Assembly: GCA_024220525.1 (NCBI GenBank)
Contig: JAMYWO010000016.1
Coordinates: forward strand, 62,001-126,000
Source of the DNA: Cochliopodium minus
Lineage: Eukaryota > Discosea > Himatismenida > Cochliopodiidae
Length of the DNA: 64,000 nucleotides
Reading direction: 5' to 3'
A program made the translations under genes and the position numbers. Below, one piece after another: positions 1 through 12,682 of this stretch. The stretch's first letter is position 1. Every line of letters starts with the position of its first letter. The notes beneath the pieces are model-generated. The model was not told the DNA's origin and searched no databases. It saw only the letters and a list, made by a program, of their open reading frames with translations.

Positions 1-260
1 AATTTACTTTTAAAAAATTAAATTTATCATTGTGAATTTAAATTTTCTTTCAATTATTTGTTTTTCATGATCTTAAAAAACAAGTAATTTATTTTTTCTT
101 ATTGTTTTGCATGATCACATCAAATTCCAATAAAAGCTCATTTGCTATATATTTATGAGAAATAAAGAGTTTTTAATTTTGAGAAATATATTGGAGAAAT
201 AAATATAATTTTTTTTTGTTTTATATATTGATATAATTCCTTTATTATTCATTTATTCAT

Positions 261-1250
<990 letters not shown>

Positions 1251-2137
1251 ATGGAAGATAAAAAGAATAAAGAAAAAGGCAAAGCAAAAGAACATCCTTC
1301 GACCAATGATGTATTCAAAACACTTGAAGGTAAAAAAAGGAAAAAGATAAATGTATTTCAATTTTCAAATTTGAATTGTATGTTTGAAAACAAAAAGGAT
1401 TGTTGGAACAAAACAAAAAGATGATCAGATTGCAAGAAGCAAGCTACGAGTGGCAAAAAAAGGTAAAAAAGTTTTTTTTTTTTTTTGTTCATTTTGGGTG
1501 GATTTTAATACATTAGAAATTATTGAAAAATTTCTTTTAATTTTTTTAAATTTTATTCTTTTTTTCAAAGCACCACGATAATCTCAAAAAGATGATCATA
1601 TCCATGAACACATTTGCAGATTTCCACAAAGAATACTTGGGGATAACATTAGGTAGTATACCAACGAACATAGAGGATCCGCCAGTGTTTACGGAGAAGG
1701 CACACGACAACAAAAGAGGAGGGATGTACAAAAGAAAGAGCGAGAGGACTGAAGTGACCGAATTCAACGATACTGTTGCTGAGATGTGTTCGGATCTTTC
1801 CAATTCAAATGCTCTTTTGGAATTGTTTGAAAATGTCAACCCTGGAGAATTCGATTACCTAACAGAAGAAACTTCTTCGTTGCTTTTGCCTTTTCTATCC
1901 TTGTGGATCAAGCATGATTCATCCATCGAGAGAAAATCCATGGCCGTCATCATTTTGTATGAGATGGTCAAAAGATATCCCAGCATCTTGGCCAAGAACA
2001 AATATCACAGCTATATCATCCCTTTGATCAAGGGGATCGAATCCATCGAGGATAATTCTTCCCAATACAAGGATGCCATCACTGGAGAGGAGATTTACCA
2101 CATCAAGAATTACCTCATTTCTTTATTGACCAAATGA
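1251..2137 (+). CDS. Unknown coiled-coil/helical protein, 236 aa
   Basis: Three exons (1251-1329, 1398-1462, 1571-2137) join in phase to 236 codons ending in TGA. The intron ends are GT-AG and the start lies in an A-rich context (ACTAAAATGG). The first 30 residues are Lys/Glu-rich and polar. Residues 30-75 form a probable amphipathic helix (LLEQNKKMIRLQEASYEWQ). The rest looks all-helical, with a charged loop near residue 100 and a final helix ending LLTK. No signal peptide or membrane segment is visible. I do not recognise the family. A BAR-like or adaptor fold would suit the long N-terminal helix, but that is a guess. Confidence 0.7.
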
Positions 2138-2333
2138 TGTTTATAATTAAATTTTATTGAGTCATTTCAATCCATTATTCTTATATTTCCAACCCCAAAA
2201 TAGTAATAATGTTTACAAGTTTGATATCTATATCAAAGCAAAATAGATTCAAAGATTTTCTCAAGGAAATTTTATTTTTTGATTTTTACAAATTATAAAA
2301 AAAAAAAAAATTTAGTTACTTTTTTAAGAAAAT

Positions 2334-4097
2334 ATGGACACTAAAATTGTTGATAACCAACGCAAATATAAAGGGAGAGTAACTGTATTTTCTATCACTG
2401 GATGCAAGCATTGTAAATTAGCAAAAGAAAAGATGAAATACTTTGAAATTCCCTACACAGAAATAAATCTTGATTTGCATCCCCAATATCGGGAATATAT
2501 GTTCAAGAAAACGAATCAATTGACAGTGCCCCAAATTTTCTTCAATTCAGTAATAAAAATTAAAATATATTTTTATTTTTTTAACTCAATATTTATATTT
2601 TTGCTTTAGAAACATTTGGGTGGGAACGACGATTTCCAGAAATTGATAGAAAATGGCAAATTGAAAGATTTTTTGGAGGAATTGGAAAATAATGAGCCTG
2701 TAAGAAAATAAAAAAAATCCAATAAATAAAAAAAATAAATTTTTTAATTTTTTTTTATTAAATTGAATATTAACTTTAATCTTCAAAACTTTTTTATCTT
2801 TTTTTTTTTTTTTTCATAGGACGAAGATACACCTGAAGAGCCTGACGATACTACAGATATGACTTATGAATCACTGCAAGTGGTGTGCGAGCAAGATAAA
2901 TTGTACCCATTGGTTCAAGAGATAAGATCTACTTTATCAATTAAGACCAGGACACATTTTCTAAAGAGGTATAAAAAAAAAACATATTTTTTTTCGAGTT
3001 TAATTTTTTTAATTAAAATATTTTGTAACTTTTATTTTTATTTTTTTTTAATTGAAATTTTTATGTAGATATGAAAACTGTTTCGTTGGAAAAGGTTTGG
3101 TAGATTGGCTTCTTAAATACAAAAAAGATTTAGTGAAAACCAGAGAAGAGGCAGTTGAACTGTAAATAAAATAAAATAAAAATAAAAATAAAATAAAAAA
3201 AATATAAATAAAAATAAAAATAAAAATAAAAAATAAAAATAAAAATAAAATAAATGAAATAAAATAAAACAAAAATAAAATAAAATTATTTAATTTTTTT
3301 ATCAAAGTAATTTTGAAAATATTTTTCGATATTTTTTTTACTTTTTGTTTAATTATCAAGTGGGCAAGAAATTTTGAAGAAAAACTTCTTTCACCATGTC
3401 CACTACGACCACGGATTCAAGGATGAGCATTTATTCTACAGATTCATTGAAGATGAAACGACTTCTGCTCTCAATGCATCTTCAAAAAGTAAACATTTTT
3501 GATTTTTTTTATTTTTATTAATAATTTTTTATGATTTTTTTTTTATTTTTTTTTTATTTTTATTTTATTTTTAATTTTTTTTACTATTTTTTTAATTTTA
3601 TCTTAGCTTTGGAGTGTGAAATGAAATCGGCAAGTTTACTTGCTAAGGAGATCAGGAGGCTTATTCTTAACATATATGACCAGATTTTATCCAATGGGGG
3701 AAGATCTGTTGACTATGAAAAAGTGTCGGTAACAGAAGCATTCAAACGTAAAAAAAATTTATTAAAAAAATTTTAAAAATAAAAAAAAATTTATCAAAAA
3801 AATTTTAAAAATAAAAAAAATTATTTAATAAATCTAAAAATATTTAAAAATTTAAAAGAATATTTGCTCAAAACGAATGAACTCCAGAGGGTTGATGTTA
3901 CATCTTTAACTAGAGAAGAAAAAACAGCCTTTTTTATTAACATTTATAATGCGCTTGTCATACATGCTACGTATAAAAAAATTTTTTTTTTATTATTTTT
4001 TTTAAATATTTTTTATTATATTTTTTTTTTTAAACTTAAAGCTTTGAAAAAGATAGACAAGAAGGGTTTTAATTTTCAATGAAAATCTTGTTCGTTA
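2334..4097 (+). CDS. Glutaredoxin-DEP-DUF547 protein, 3' end lost in a gap
   Basis: Seven exons join in phase: 2334-2549, 2610-2699, 2820-2968, 3069-3161, 3361-3488, 3607-3747 and 3859-3970. The N-terminus is a glutaredoxin with the CKHC redox site and the TVPQIF cis-proline loop. Around residues 125-220 comes a DEP domain (FVGKGLVDWLL, then FHHVHYDHGF), which usually binds membranes or GPCR partners. The final exons begin DUF547, with the hallmark FFINIYNALVIHA. This three-domain order is known from other protists. The last exon cannot be placed exactly: several acceptors lie between 4040 and 4067, and the frame giving VLIFNENLV runs into the gap at 4098. Most of DUF547 is missing. Confidence 0.85.
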
Positions 4098-4186
4098 NNN
4101 NNNNNNNNNNNNNNNNNNNNNNNNNNNNNNNNNNNNNNNNNNNNNNNNNNNNNNNNNNNNNNNNNNNNNNNNNNNNNNNNNNNNNN
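4098..4186. other. Assembly gap (89 N)
   Basis: A run of N directly follows open coding sequence of the glutaredoxin-DEP-DUF547 gene. The sequence on the far side (4187-4400) shows no continuation of DUF547, so the rest of that gene is missing here. Confidence 0.95.
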
Positions 4187-4408
4187 TTTTCATTTTAAAA
4201 ATCTTTTCGAAAAATTGAAATTGGAATGATTATTAAAATATTGTAAAAAACCTTTGTGTGAGACCAAATTTTTGGGAAGTGAATAAATTGTGGTTTCTCC
4301 TTACTTTATTTTTTCTCGAAAAGAATTAAATAAAATAAAAAGCTTTTTGATTAGAACTATTTATTTGGAAAAAAATTTTAAAAAAATTGAAATGTTTAAT
4401 ACCAACAA

Positions 4409-4751
4409 ATGAGTGATAAAGAAGAAAGTATAGAAATACATACAGATTCATAAGAAGAGATAGTAGAAATAAATAAAGAGGATATACCAAATATTGTGAA
4501 TAAAAAGAAAATCTTGAGAGAATATTGTAACAGATAATGCAAAAATTAAAGAATCTGGAAAAAAATTCTTAACTTCCAATAAAGATTTTGATTCAAATGG
4601 TATCAAATATCATCTTTAATTTTTCAAATATTAACTAATAGGATTAAAGCAAAGGGAAGAAAAGAGGAATATTAGAAAACAAAAACTCACATCATCTCTC
4701 AAACATGAGCTCAGAAAAGATGATGTAAGCTGGAATTTGTGTGGAAAATAA
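4409..4751 (+). pseudogene. Decayed small basic coiled-coil gene
   Basis: From the ATG at 4409 the frame reads MSDKEESIEIHTDS, then one TAA, then stays open for about 27 more codons. A shift of frame near 4514 restores an open Lys/Glu-rich reading (VTDNAKIKESGKK). It passes a plausible 42-base intron (GT near 4599, AG near 4641) and ends in a basic helix (LKHELRKDD) and TAA. One stop and one frameshift in otherwise coding-like sequence suggest a relic or sequence errors. Two short introns could also explain it. No family recognised. Confidence 0.3.
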
Positions 4752-4868
4752 TTGATTTGAGAAAAAAAGTGTATTTAATCAAATCTTTTTGAGAGATCAA
4801 AAATAAATTTATAAAAGATAAATTAAATTGAAGAATTATTTAATTTCGAATTTAAACAAAATGTTTTC

Positions 4869-5843
4869 TTAGTTATTTTCTTCATTAAAACTAAGATCGT
4901 CAATATTCTTCAAAATCTTCTTTTCGTGCTCATCAATCATCTGCTTCTCTTTCTTAGTTGACTCATTTACATTTCTGACCTCTTGAAGGGAACGATTGAT
5001 TCTCTCGAGATCAAATTTGATTTGATCCTCTAAGGTCAAAGATTCTCTATAGATATCAATCTCCTCTTTGCTGGGAGATGATAAGAAAGAGGTATCGGAT
5101 TCTTTGATTGAAATATCTGATATCTCATTGAAATCATCCTCAGAATTTTTATCATCTTCATCTTCACTGAAATTATGTTTATTATTATTTTCTTCATAAA
5201 CATTAATATTAGGCTTATTATTTTCCTCTGGTTTATTATTGTGATAATCTCCATATTCTTCCCCATTTTGTTTCTTATTATTAATTTTTGGTGTCTTATT
5301 TCTTTCCTGTTGGGATTTATTCGCCTTTTTTTGATATGAGGTATTTCTCTTTTTCTCCTTTACTTTCCCCTCTCCATATTCATACTCTTTGTCTACTTCC
5401 TCATCATTATCATCATTCTCTTCGTTATAATCCGAATCATCATCCTCATTATCTGAATCACGAAATTTATTCACATTTCTTTTTTTGACTATTGGAGTAT
5501 ATTGTATAGAATTATTAGAATTATCATTATAATAATTATCATTGTTATTATTGTTATAATCATCATTCTCATACTCTCCATTATTCCTCTCTTCAATTAT
5601 AGAATCTTCTTTTGTATTATTGAATGAATTATCCTCATTATCCTCATTATTATTCTTCGATAAGGCCATCTTCTTGTTCCTTTTCTTATCTTCTCTCTTA
5701 GAATCATAGATCCTCTCCATCTCTAGTCTATTCATCCCTATCTTCTTCTCAACATTGTAATTTTTTAATTTTTGGACTATCATATAAAGAACTAGTGCAA
5801 TTAGAATCAAAATGAAAAAGATTAAAAACCCAAAATTAATCAT
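4869..5843 (-). CDS. Single-pass membrane protein with long acidic Asn/Asp-rich tail
   Basis: Intronless, 324 codons. Residues 4-23 are one hydrophobic helix ([16 protein letters not shown]) followed by basic residues. The long remainder would therefore face the cytosol if the helix is a signal anchor. Residues 60-250 are low-complexity Asn/Asp/Glu with scattered Lys, presumably disordered. Residues 265-324 form a predicted coiled coil (DQIKFDLERINRSLQEV). No enzyme motif is seen. The layout resembles ER or vesicle tethers in general form only; the function is unknown. Its start and that of the next gene diverge. Confidence 0.75.
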   Translation of the reverse strand: MINFGFLIFFILILIALVLYMIVQKLKNYNVEKKIGMNRLEMERIYDSKREDKKRNKKMALSKNNNEDNEDNSFNNTKEDSIIEERNNGEYENDDYNNNNNDNYYNDNSNNSIQYTPIVKKRNVNKFRDSDNEDDDSDYNEENDDNDEEVDKEYEYGEGKVKEKKRNTSYQKKANKSQQERNKTPKINNKKQNGEEYGDYHNNKPEENNKPNINVYEENNNKHNFSEDEDDKNSEDDFNEISDISIKESDTSFLSSPSKEEIDIYRESLTLEDQIKFDLERINRSLQEVRNVNESTKKEKQMIDEHEKKILKNIDDLSFNEENN

Positions 5844-5989
5844 TTTCCTTTTTTTTTATTATTTTCAATCAAATATTTACATAGCCCAATCATTTAATCA
5901 TTTTGATAAATGCAATTTAATCAGACCTTTTTTTGACACAATCAAGGTATAATGGAAAAGAAAGAAACATATTTAAATAGAAAAGAATG

Positions 5990-6281
5990 TTTAAGTATAA
6001 TCGATCTTTTTGAAGATTAGAGATGTTCAAAAGTTTACAACAGTTCAAAATTTGATAGTTATAAATTATTATCTTCTAACAAAGTTGTAAATTTTGGACA
6101 TGTCTATTTGAAGATATATCTGATGAATGAAACATAGAAATTATTATAACTTCAAAATCTAAAGGGTGTTCATTAAAGACTTGAATTTTGAGAAAATAGA
6201 ACAAATTGTTAGTGATATACCCAAACATTTCAACTATTTTTTAAATAACGATAATTTAATAACAAATAAAAAAAATTAATC
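5990..6281 (+). pseudogene. Decayed BTB-like reading frame
   Basis: Broken coding-like segments lie directly before the first ankyrin gene. One (about 6028-6130) reads CSKVYNSSKFDSYKLLSSN and NFGHVYLKIYL, which resembles the first half of a BTB domain (short acidic start, F-D-Y-K-L-L, then H-V-Y-L). After stops and a frameshift, a second (6169-6275) reads FIKDLNFEKIEQIVSDI, like the BTB strand-helix that follows. At least two stops and one shift separate them. I infer a dead BTB domain, possibly once the N-terminus of the ankyrin gene or of a neighbour. The match is from pattern only. Confidence 0.3.
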
Positions 6282-6344
6282 TTGCAATGCATTCTCAAGA
6301 TTTACATACAAACATGCAGCGAAGAAGATTTCGTAAACAAATTG

Positions 6345-8499
6345 ATGCAAAAGTATGAAAAGACTCTCTTATCTGAAATCATCTTGGCTGTTGTTGAATC
6401 TGGAAGAGAAAATTTGTTCAAGAAGATCCAAGACAAGATAAAAGAAAGTGGAAGCATCAAGTTTCCTTCAGATTCTATTTTCTCTTCCAATCCTTCTCTC
6501 AGTTTTGTCAAACTGATCCTCGAATATCAAGATGCAACGGAAATCTACAAAGGAAGCACTCTTGTCCACTTTGTGTGTATGAACAGTACCCCTAACATCG
6601 AGGTAGTTAGGTTGCTCGTCGAAAAGGGAGTGAATATCAATGCAAAAGACGGAAAGGGAAACACTGCAATGAGTATTTCCATCAACTCTTTAGCTCCCAT
6701 CACTTTTTTGAAAGAGTTGGTAGATTTGGGCGCAACACTCGATGACACGTATTCTGACGGGAATAATCTATTTCACTCCTGCCTTTGTTTAAGTACATTC
6801 AAGGAAGATCTCTTCTTGTTCTTGCTTGAAAAAATCCCAAATTTGTTGAATGCTACAAACAGCAAAGGAGAAACACCATTATTTCATGCCTTGGCAAGTT
6901 CTAATTATAAAACAGTCGAAAGGTTGCTGGAGAAGGGTGCTGAATTAAAACTTGCAAAAAACCGCTTTGAATTTCTTGCTAAACTTTTTTCTTGTGATGA
7001 TTTTATGTCTGGAAGCATCTCTACTGATCGAATTCCTTCAGTTTCTCTCCTCAAAAAAATAGTAGAATTTGGATTCGATTTAAAAGAAATAAACCGTGAA
7101 GGAAACAATGCACTCCATCTTCTTATGAAGAGCAAAAACCCTTCTCTTGAGGTGTTGGAGATTTTAGTGAATGCAGGATTTGATTTGAATACTCCAAACA
7201 GTTTTGATAATACTCCTCTTGACTGTTACTTTGAAGATCCCAATCATGATTCAAGCAAATTGAAAGATTATCTTCCAAAGATGAATATGTCACAAAAAAA
7301 CGCGAATAATTTGTTGTTCCAAGCAGTGAAAGCCAACAAGTGCGAAGACATAAAGGTCTTGATTGAAAAGGGTGCAGATCCAAGCTATGAAAATCCTGCC
7401 AAGACTACCATGCTTCACGTTTTTTGCCAAAACCCTGGTAGTACAATGCAATCTATTATGGTTCTCATCCAAAAAGGAGTGAAAGTTGATGCAATAGATA
7501 TGCTTGGAAACTCTCCTTTATTCATTGCAATCGCTAGTCACAGCTTCCAGAACAATGCACTTAATTTAGTCACTTATTTGCTTGAGTTGAAAGCCAATGT
7601 CAACTTGGAAAACAAAAACAACAGCGCTCTTTCTCTTTTGTGTAAGAATGCTAGCATCAACAAAGACATTCTTCTTTTGTTGCTTAATGCAGGTGCCGAA
7701 GTGAACTATCAAAATTCTGAAGGAGATACACCTCTTCATCGTCTCATAATTTCCAACTTTCCTCTCTCTGAAGTTCTCGTTTCTTACGGAGCTTCTTTGC
7801 TCATCAAAAACAAAAAAGGAGATACTCCTTCTGATTATACCAATAATGAAAAAATCAAAACCCTTCTCTCTACTGTTCCATCTCATCTTCCTTATAAAAC
7901 AGGTACTTTAGTTTTTAAAGCAATCAAAGCAACCAATCTCCTTTCTGCAGATACAAATGGTTTTTCTGGTAAAATACGCTTCTTTTTCCCCTTTTTTAAA
8001 ATCTCTTTTACAATTTTTTATTTTTAGATCCTTTTGTATCTGTTGGATTTATGACGAATAAATTGGAATTCAAATCTATTGCAAAAACTAAAGTTATCCA
8101 AAAGGTATCAAAAAACTTTTTTTTCAAAAATGACTTTATTGAAATGATGAATTTTCATTTTTAAGACTTTGAATCCAATTTGGGATGAAGAAATCAAAAT
8201 TGAGTTCTCTGAAAAAACTTTGAGGGGATCAATAAAGCTTGAGATCAGAGTTTATGATCATGATTTGGTAAATACCAATTTTCTTTATTAATATTTATTT
8301 AATCTTTTTCTTGTAATTAAAGATTGGATCTCCAGACTTCTTGGGAGCTTACACTTATTTTTTCCATCAACTCAAATCAATATTGGATTCCTTGCAAAAT
8401 GATTCTCAAACTGTTGCTTTGAAAGAAATCGAGTTTCCCAAGAAAAACAAACCTGTTGGAGTTAAAGGAGATCTCACTTTCATGATCTCTTTCAAATAA
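6345..8499 (+). CDS. Ankyrin-repeat/C2-domain protein, copy 1 (5'-truncated)
   Basis: Exons 6345-7968, 8028-8104, 8166-8267 and 8323-8499 join in phase (659 codons from the first in-frame ATG). The first exon is open back to a stop at 6267, and similarity to copy 2 reaches about 6282, where no ATG exists, so the real start is uncertain. Residues 1-500 hold degenerate ankyrin repeats (motifs like VRLLVEKGVNINAKDGKGN and GNTPLHRLI). The C-terminus is a C2 domain with calcium-loop aspartates (DTNGFSDPF and YDHDLIGSPDFLG). The likely role is Ca2+-dependent membrane binding by a scaffold. It lacks about 150 N-terminal residues present in copy 2 and may be a pseudogene or use a new start. Confidence 0.75.
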
Positions 8500-8672
8500 A
8501 ACTTTTAATTGGAAAATTCCTTATATCTTTATTATTTTCATTGCAAAGTGGAAATGTCCGAATCTTATTTGAATTAATGTTTTATCAGAATCATAATTTT
8601 CGTACTTTTTTACTTTATAAAATTATTCAAACTTTATAAATATTATATTAACTAATTTTTAATTTAAAAAAA

Positions 8673-11522
8673 ATGTCAGAAGAAGCAAAGGTATTTGAAA
8701 AAAAAAAAGAAATATTAAATCAAATTTAATTTCACAAATTTAGTTATTTGATTTGTTGTCCAAAGGAGAACCAAAAGGAGAGATAGCAACAAAGTTAAAA
8801 AATTATCCTGAATCTTGGAATCCTAATTATCAACATCCGAAAAGCAAAGCAACATATCTTTCTTTTGTTTTTATAGTAATAAAAAAAAAAAAAATTTGGA
8901 AAGTTTCTTTTAATTTTAGTTTAATAAATAGAACAAAGCTCTGGATGCAAAATGGAAATGGAATTTTTCAAATTCACTTCTCAAGAGAGGAGCAGATCCT
9001 AACTTAGCTGATAATGAAGGATTCACTGCATATCATTGGGTACTCGTGGATCAACCTCTTGAATTAAAATTACATACGTAAAAAAAAAATCTATTAAACA
9101 TAATATTGGAAATAAATCGTTGATTTTAACAATTTCGTTGATTATATAATTCATTTATGTTCTAAAAATTGTATATTTTTTAGATTATTCTTGGATAATG
9201 GAGCCAATCCAAACGCAAAAAATGGGAGAGATGGGAGAACACCTTTGATGATGCTTTTTGACAGCGATAATGAAATCAAAATGCAAAAAATCATTGAAGA
9301 GATGATGAAAAAGAATGCGGATCCATTCCTTCAAAACAAGAGAGGATTGAATGTTATTGACATTGCACTTAAAGCCAACAAGGAACAAACTGCACAGATG
9401 ATGTTGAATCTTTACATAGGTAGATGTAGTGAAAAAGAATTTGAAGAAAATGTGATGAAATATGAAGAGACACATCTTTCTCTCATTCTTTTCGGAGTAG
9501 TGAAATTGGGAAAACAAAACATGTTCAAAAAAGTTCTGGAAAAAATAAAAGACGATATGATCAACAAGTTTCCATTCGAAAAGTTCTTCATTTCCGACCC
9601 TTCTATTGATCTCGTGGAGACGGTTCTCGGATATTTCGATCCAAGAGAATTTCACAATGGAAACACGCTTTTACATTATGTTTGCAGAACGAAAAGTCCT
9701 AATATCGATTTAGTCAAGTTCTTATTAAAAAAAGGTGTTGATATCAATGCCAAAGACAAAAAGGGGAAGAGTGTAATCAAGCTATCTATTAACGTGGGAT
9801 CCCCCAATGCTTTTATTAGTCAATTAACCGAGATGGGAGCGAGCCTAAACGAAATAGACGAAGATGGGAACAACCTTCTTCACTCAATCCTCTCTACCAA
9901 AAAAATTAAAGAAGATCTCTTTTGGTTTTTGATGGAAAAAGTACCAAGCTTGATAAACGAGAAAAATAAAGAAGGAGAAACTCCTTTAGATCATTTACTT
10001 GGTAAAAGATTGTACTTACTCATTGAAAAGTCATTGCTTAAGGGTGCTGACTTTAAACTCACAAAAACTAATGTCGATTTTGGAGTTAAACTCATCTCTT
10101 TCGCAGAGTTTAATGACAAACGTACTACTGACAAGTCTCCTTCTGTTTCTTTCCTGAGAAAAATCATTGAATTAGGAGTCGATCTGAAACAATTAAATCA
10201 TGAAGGAAACAATGCACTCCATCTTCACATGAAGAATCCTTCTCCTTCTCTTGGCGTGTTAGAGATCTTAGTGAATGCAGGATTTGATTTGAATGCTCTA
10301 AACAGCTCTGAAAAGACTCCTCTTGACTGTTACTTCGAAGATCCCAATCATGATTCAATCAAATTGAAAGATTATCTTCCAAAGATGAATATGTCTCCAG
10401 AAAATGCAAAAAACCTTTTGTTCCAAGCAATCAAAAACAACAAAACGGAAAACATCAAAAACTTACTTGATAAAGGTGCAGATCTCGATCTTGTCAACGA
10501 AAATGGACACTCTCCTTTGTTCTTCTCTCTTGTCAACCACGGACCTAATAACAATTCTTTGAGCACTGTAACATACCTCCTTGAGTTGAAAGCTGATGTG
10601 AATCTAGAAAAAAATACAAACGAAAATGCCCTTTCTCTTTTTAGTAAGAATGCTAGCATCAACATTGAAATTCTTCAGTTATTACTCAATGCCAGAGTTG
10701 AAGTGAATCATCAAGATGTTGATGGAAATACTCCTCTACATCGCCTTATAGTTTCCAACTTTCCTATTGCTGAACTTCTCGTTTCTTACGGTGCTTCTTT
10801 ACTTATCAAAAACAAAAAAGGAGAAACTCCTTCGGATCTCGCCAAACCTGAAAACATTAATCAAACCAAAACCCTTCTCTCTACTGTTCCATCTCATCTT
10901 CCTTATAAAACAGGAACTTTAATTTTTAAAGCAATCAAAGCAACCAATCTCCTTTCTGCTGATTTAAATGGTTTTTCTGGTAAAATACGCTTCTTTTTCC
11001 CCCTTTTTTAAAATCTCTTTTACAATTTTTTATTTTTAGATCCTTTTGTATCTGTTGGATTTATGACGAATAAATTGGAATTCAAATCTATTGCAAAAAC
11101 TAAAGTTATCCAAAAGGTATCAAAAAACTTTTTTTTCAAAAATGACTTTATTGAAATGATGAATTTTCATTTTTAAGACTTTGAATCCAATTTGGGATGA
11201 AGAAATCAAAATTGAGTTCTCTGAAAAAACTTTGAGGGGATCAATAAAGCTTGAGATCAGAGTTTATGATCATGATAAAGTAAAAACCCAAAACAATAAT
11301 CAATTTATCTGATGAAATGTCACTTTTAATTTTTATTTAATTCTTTTTTAACTCAAGATTGGATCTGCGGACTTTTTGGGGTGTTACACATTCTTTTTCC
11401 ATCAACTCAAATCAATATTGGATCAATCTCGAACTGTTGTTTTGAAAGAAAAAGAGTATTCCAAGAAAAACAAACCTGTTGGAGTTAAAGGAGATCTCAC
11501 TTTCCTGATCTCTTTCAAATAA
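8673..11522 (+). CDS. Ankyrin-repeat/C2-domain protein, copy 2 (complete)
   Basis: Seven exons: 8673-8690, 8744-8875, 8932-9077, 9184-10979, 11040-11116, 11178-11279 and 11358-11522, giving 811 codons. The tiny first exon encodes MSEEAK. Ankyrin repeats run from about residue 60 (LLKRGADPNLADNEGFTAYH) to 690. The last 115 residues are a C2 domain with the acidic calcium loops DLNGFSDPF and YDHDKIGSADFLG. It is a tandem duplicate of copy 1. The repeat region has diverged moderately, while the C2 exons and the two introns between them are almost identical base for base. That suggests recent gene conversion. The exon 2 donor (ATA-GTAATA) is the least certain junction. Confidence 0.85.
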
Positions 11523-11574
11523 ACTTTATTTATATTAAATTTCCTTCACATTAAAAATGAAAAAAAAAAAAAAA

Positions 11575-12556
11575 ATGAATAGCACAGGATTGGTAGTGAA
11601 ACTTAATGTATATGATATCTATGGTAATTAATATAATATACAATTGCAATTTATGTACTTTCCCACTTAGATAATACCAACCTTTATAAATTTGGATTGG
11701 GTAAAAAAATTTGTTTTCTTAAAGATTATAGGATCCTAAAATGTTTTATAAAGGTGCACATCATTCTGGTGTTGAAATTGTATCACTCAAAAAAATTTCT
11801 TTTTTATTCATCCTTACTAATTAATGCCCAAATAGAATTCACAAGAGTACTCATATGGGTACAGAAATAGCAAGAGAACTGGAATATATAACATCCCACC
11901 AAAAACTTGCGAAGCAAAATTTCGTCAATCAATAGTGTTGGGGTAAATTATATATATATCCTCTCAATATCATCATATGCTCATCTTTTATATAAGACAT
12001 ACAAAATTATCACAAGGGGAAATTGAAAATATAATAAACGATATGGGAAAAGAGTTCACAGGGCTGGGATATAATCCCTTATCCAAAAATTGCAATCATT
12101 TTTGCGATGCATTCACAAGGAGAGTATTACGTAAGCTATATAATGAAAAAAAGATCAAAATATAATATTTCAACCCTCAAATAAAGAAAAATCTGGCAAA
12201 GTAATACCCAATTGGGTGAATAGATTGTCATCGATCGGATCATTCTGCTCATGTCTCTTGCCTCTGGATAAATTGGGGATGAAATTACCACGTGGGAAAA
12301 ATGAAGATGAGGAAGATACCAATCTCATAGATGAACCTAAAATTGTAAAGAAATACCAATTTTTTTTTTTTAGCTATAATAATTTTAAAATAAGGAATAC
12401 TTTTCTGGTGAGGGTCATACTTTGGTAGATACCAAATCCAAAAACACAAAAAAATTTGAAGAGCCTCTCGATATCAACGAACGCAGGAAATTGTTTGAGG
12501 AAGCTGCCATGAAGAGAATGGAGAAACATAAGGATATTGATGAAGAAGATATTTGA
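11575..12556 (+). CDS. DeSI/PPPDE-type isopeptidase with SHP and VIM p97-binding motifs
   Basis: Seven exons (11575-11623, 11671-11700, 11754-11779, 11836-11942, 11997-12130, 12187-12344, 12395-12556) join in phase to 221 codons. Residues 5-130 are a PPPDE domain: LNVYD, the catalytic His in HHSGVEI, EYSYGYRN, and the catalytic Cys in SKNCNHFCDAF. The domain ends with the typical IPNWVNRL. This papain-like fold removes SUMO or ubiquitin. The C-terminal tail holds EYFSGEGHTLV, matching the SHP box (FSGxGxxL), and RKLFEEAAMKR, an exact RX5AAX2R VCP-interacting motif. Both bind the N-domain of p97/Cdc48 in other proteins. An in-frame ATG six codons upstream (11557) would add only lysines. Confidence 0.85.
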
Positions 12557-12682
12557 TACAAACCAATATTTTTGTTTTTAATTGTTTATTGAATAGTCAT
12601 AAAAATTTTTTTTAATTTAATTAAATTATCTTTTTTTTTTTTAAATTAATTTAATTATCTTTTTTTAATTTCTGTTTCCATT

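Noticed and set aside
9185-9655. Long minus-strand frames opposite the ankyrin genes, also at 6302-7886 and 10164-10665
   Set aside because: Antisense shadows of well-supported ankyrin exons with no family match.
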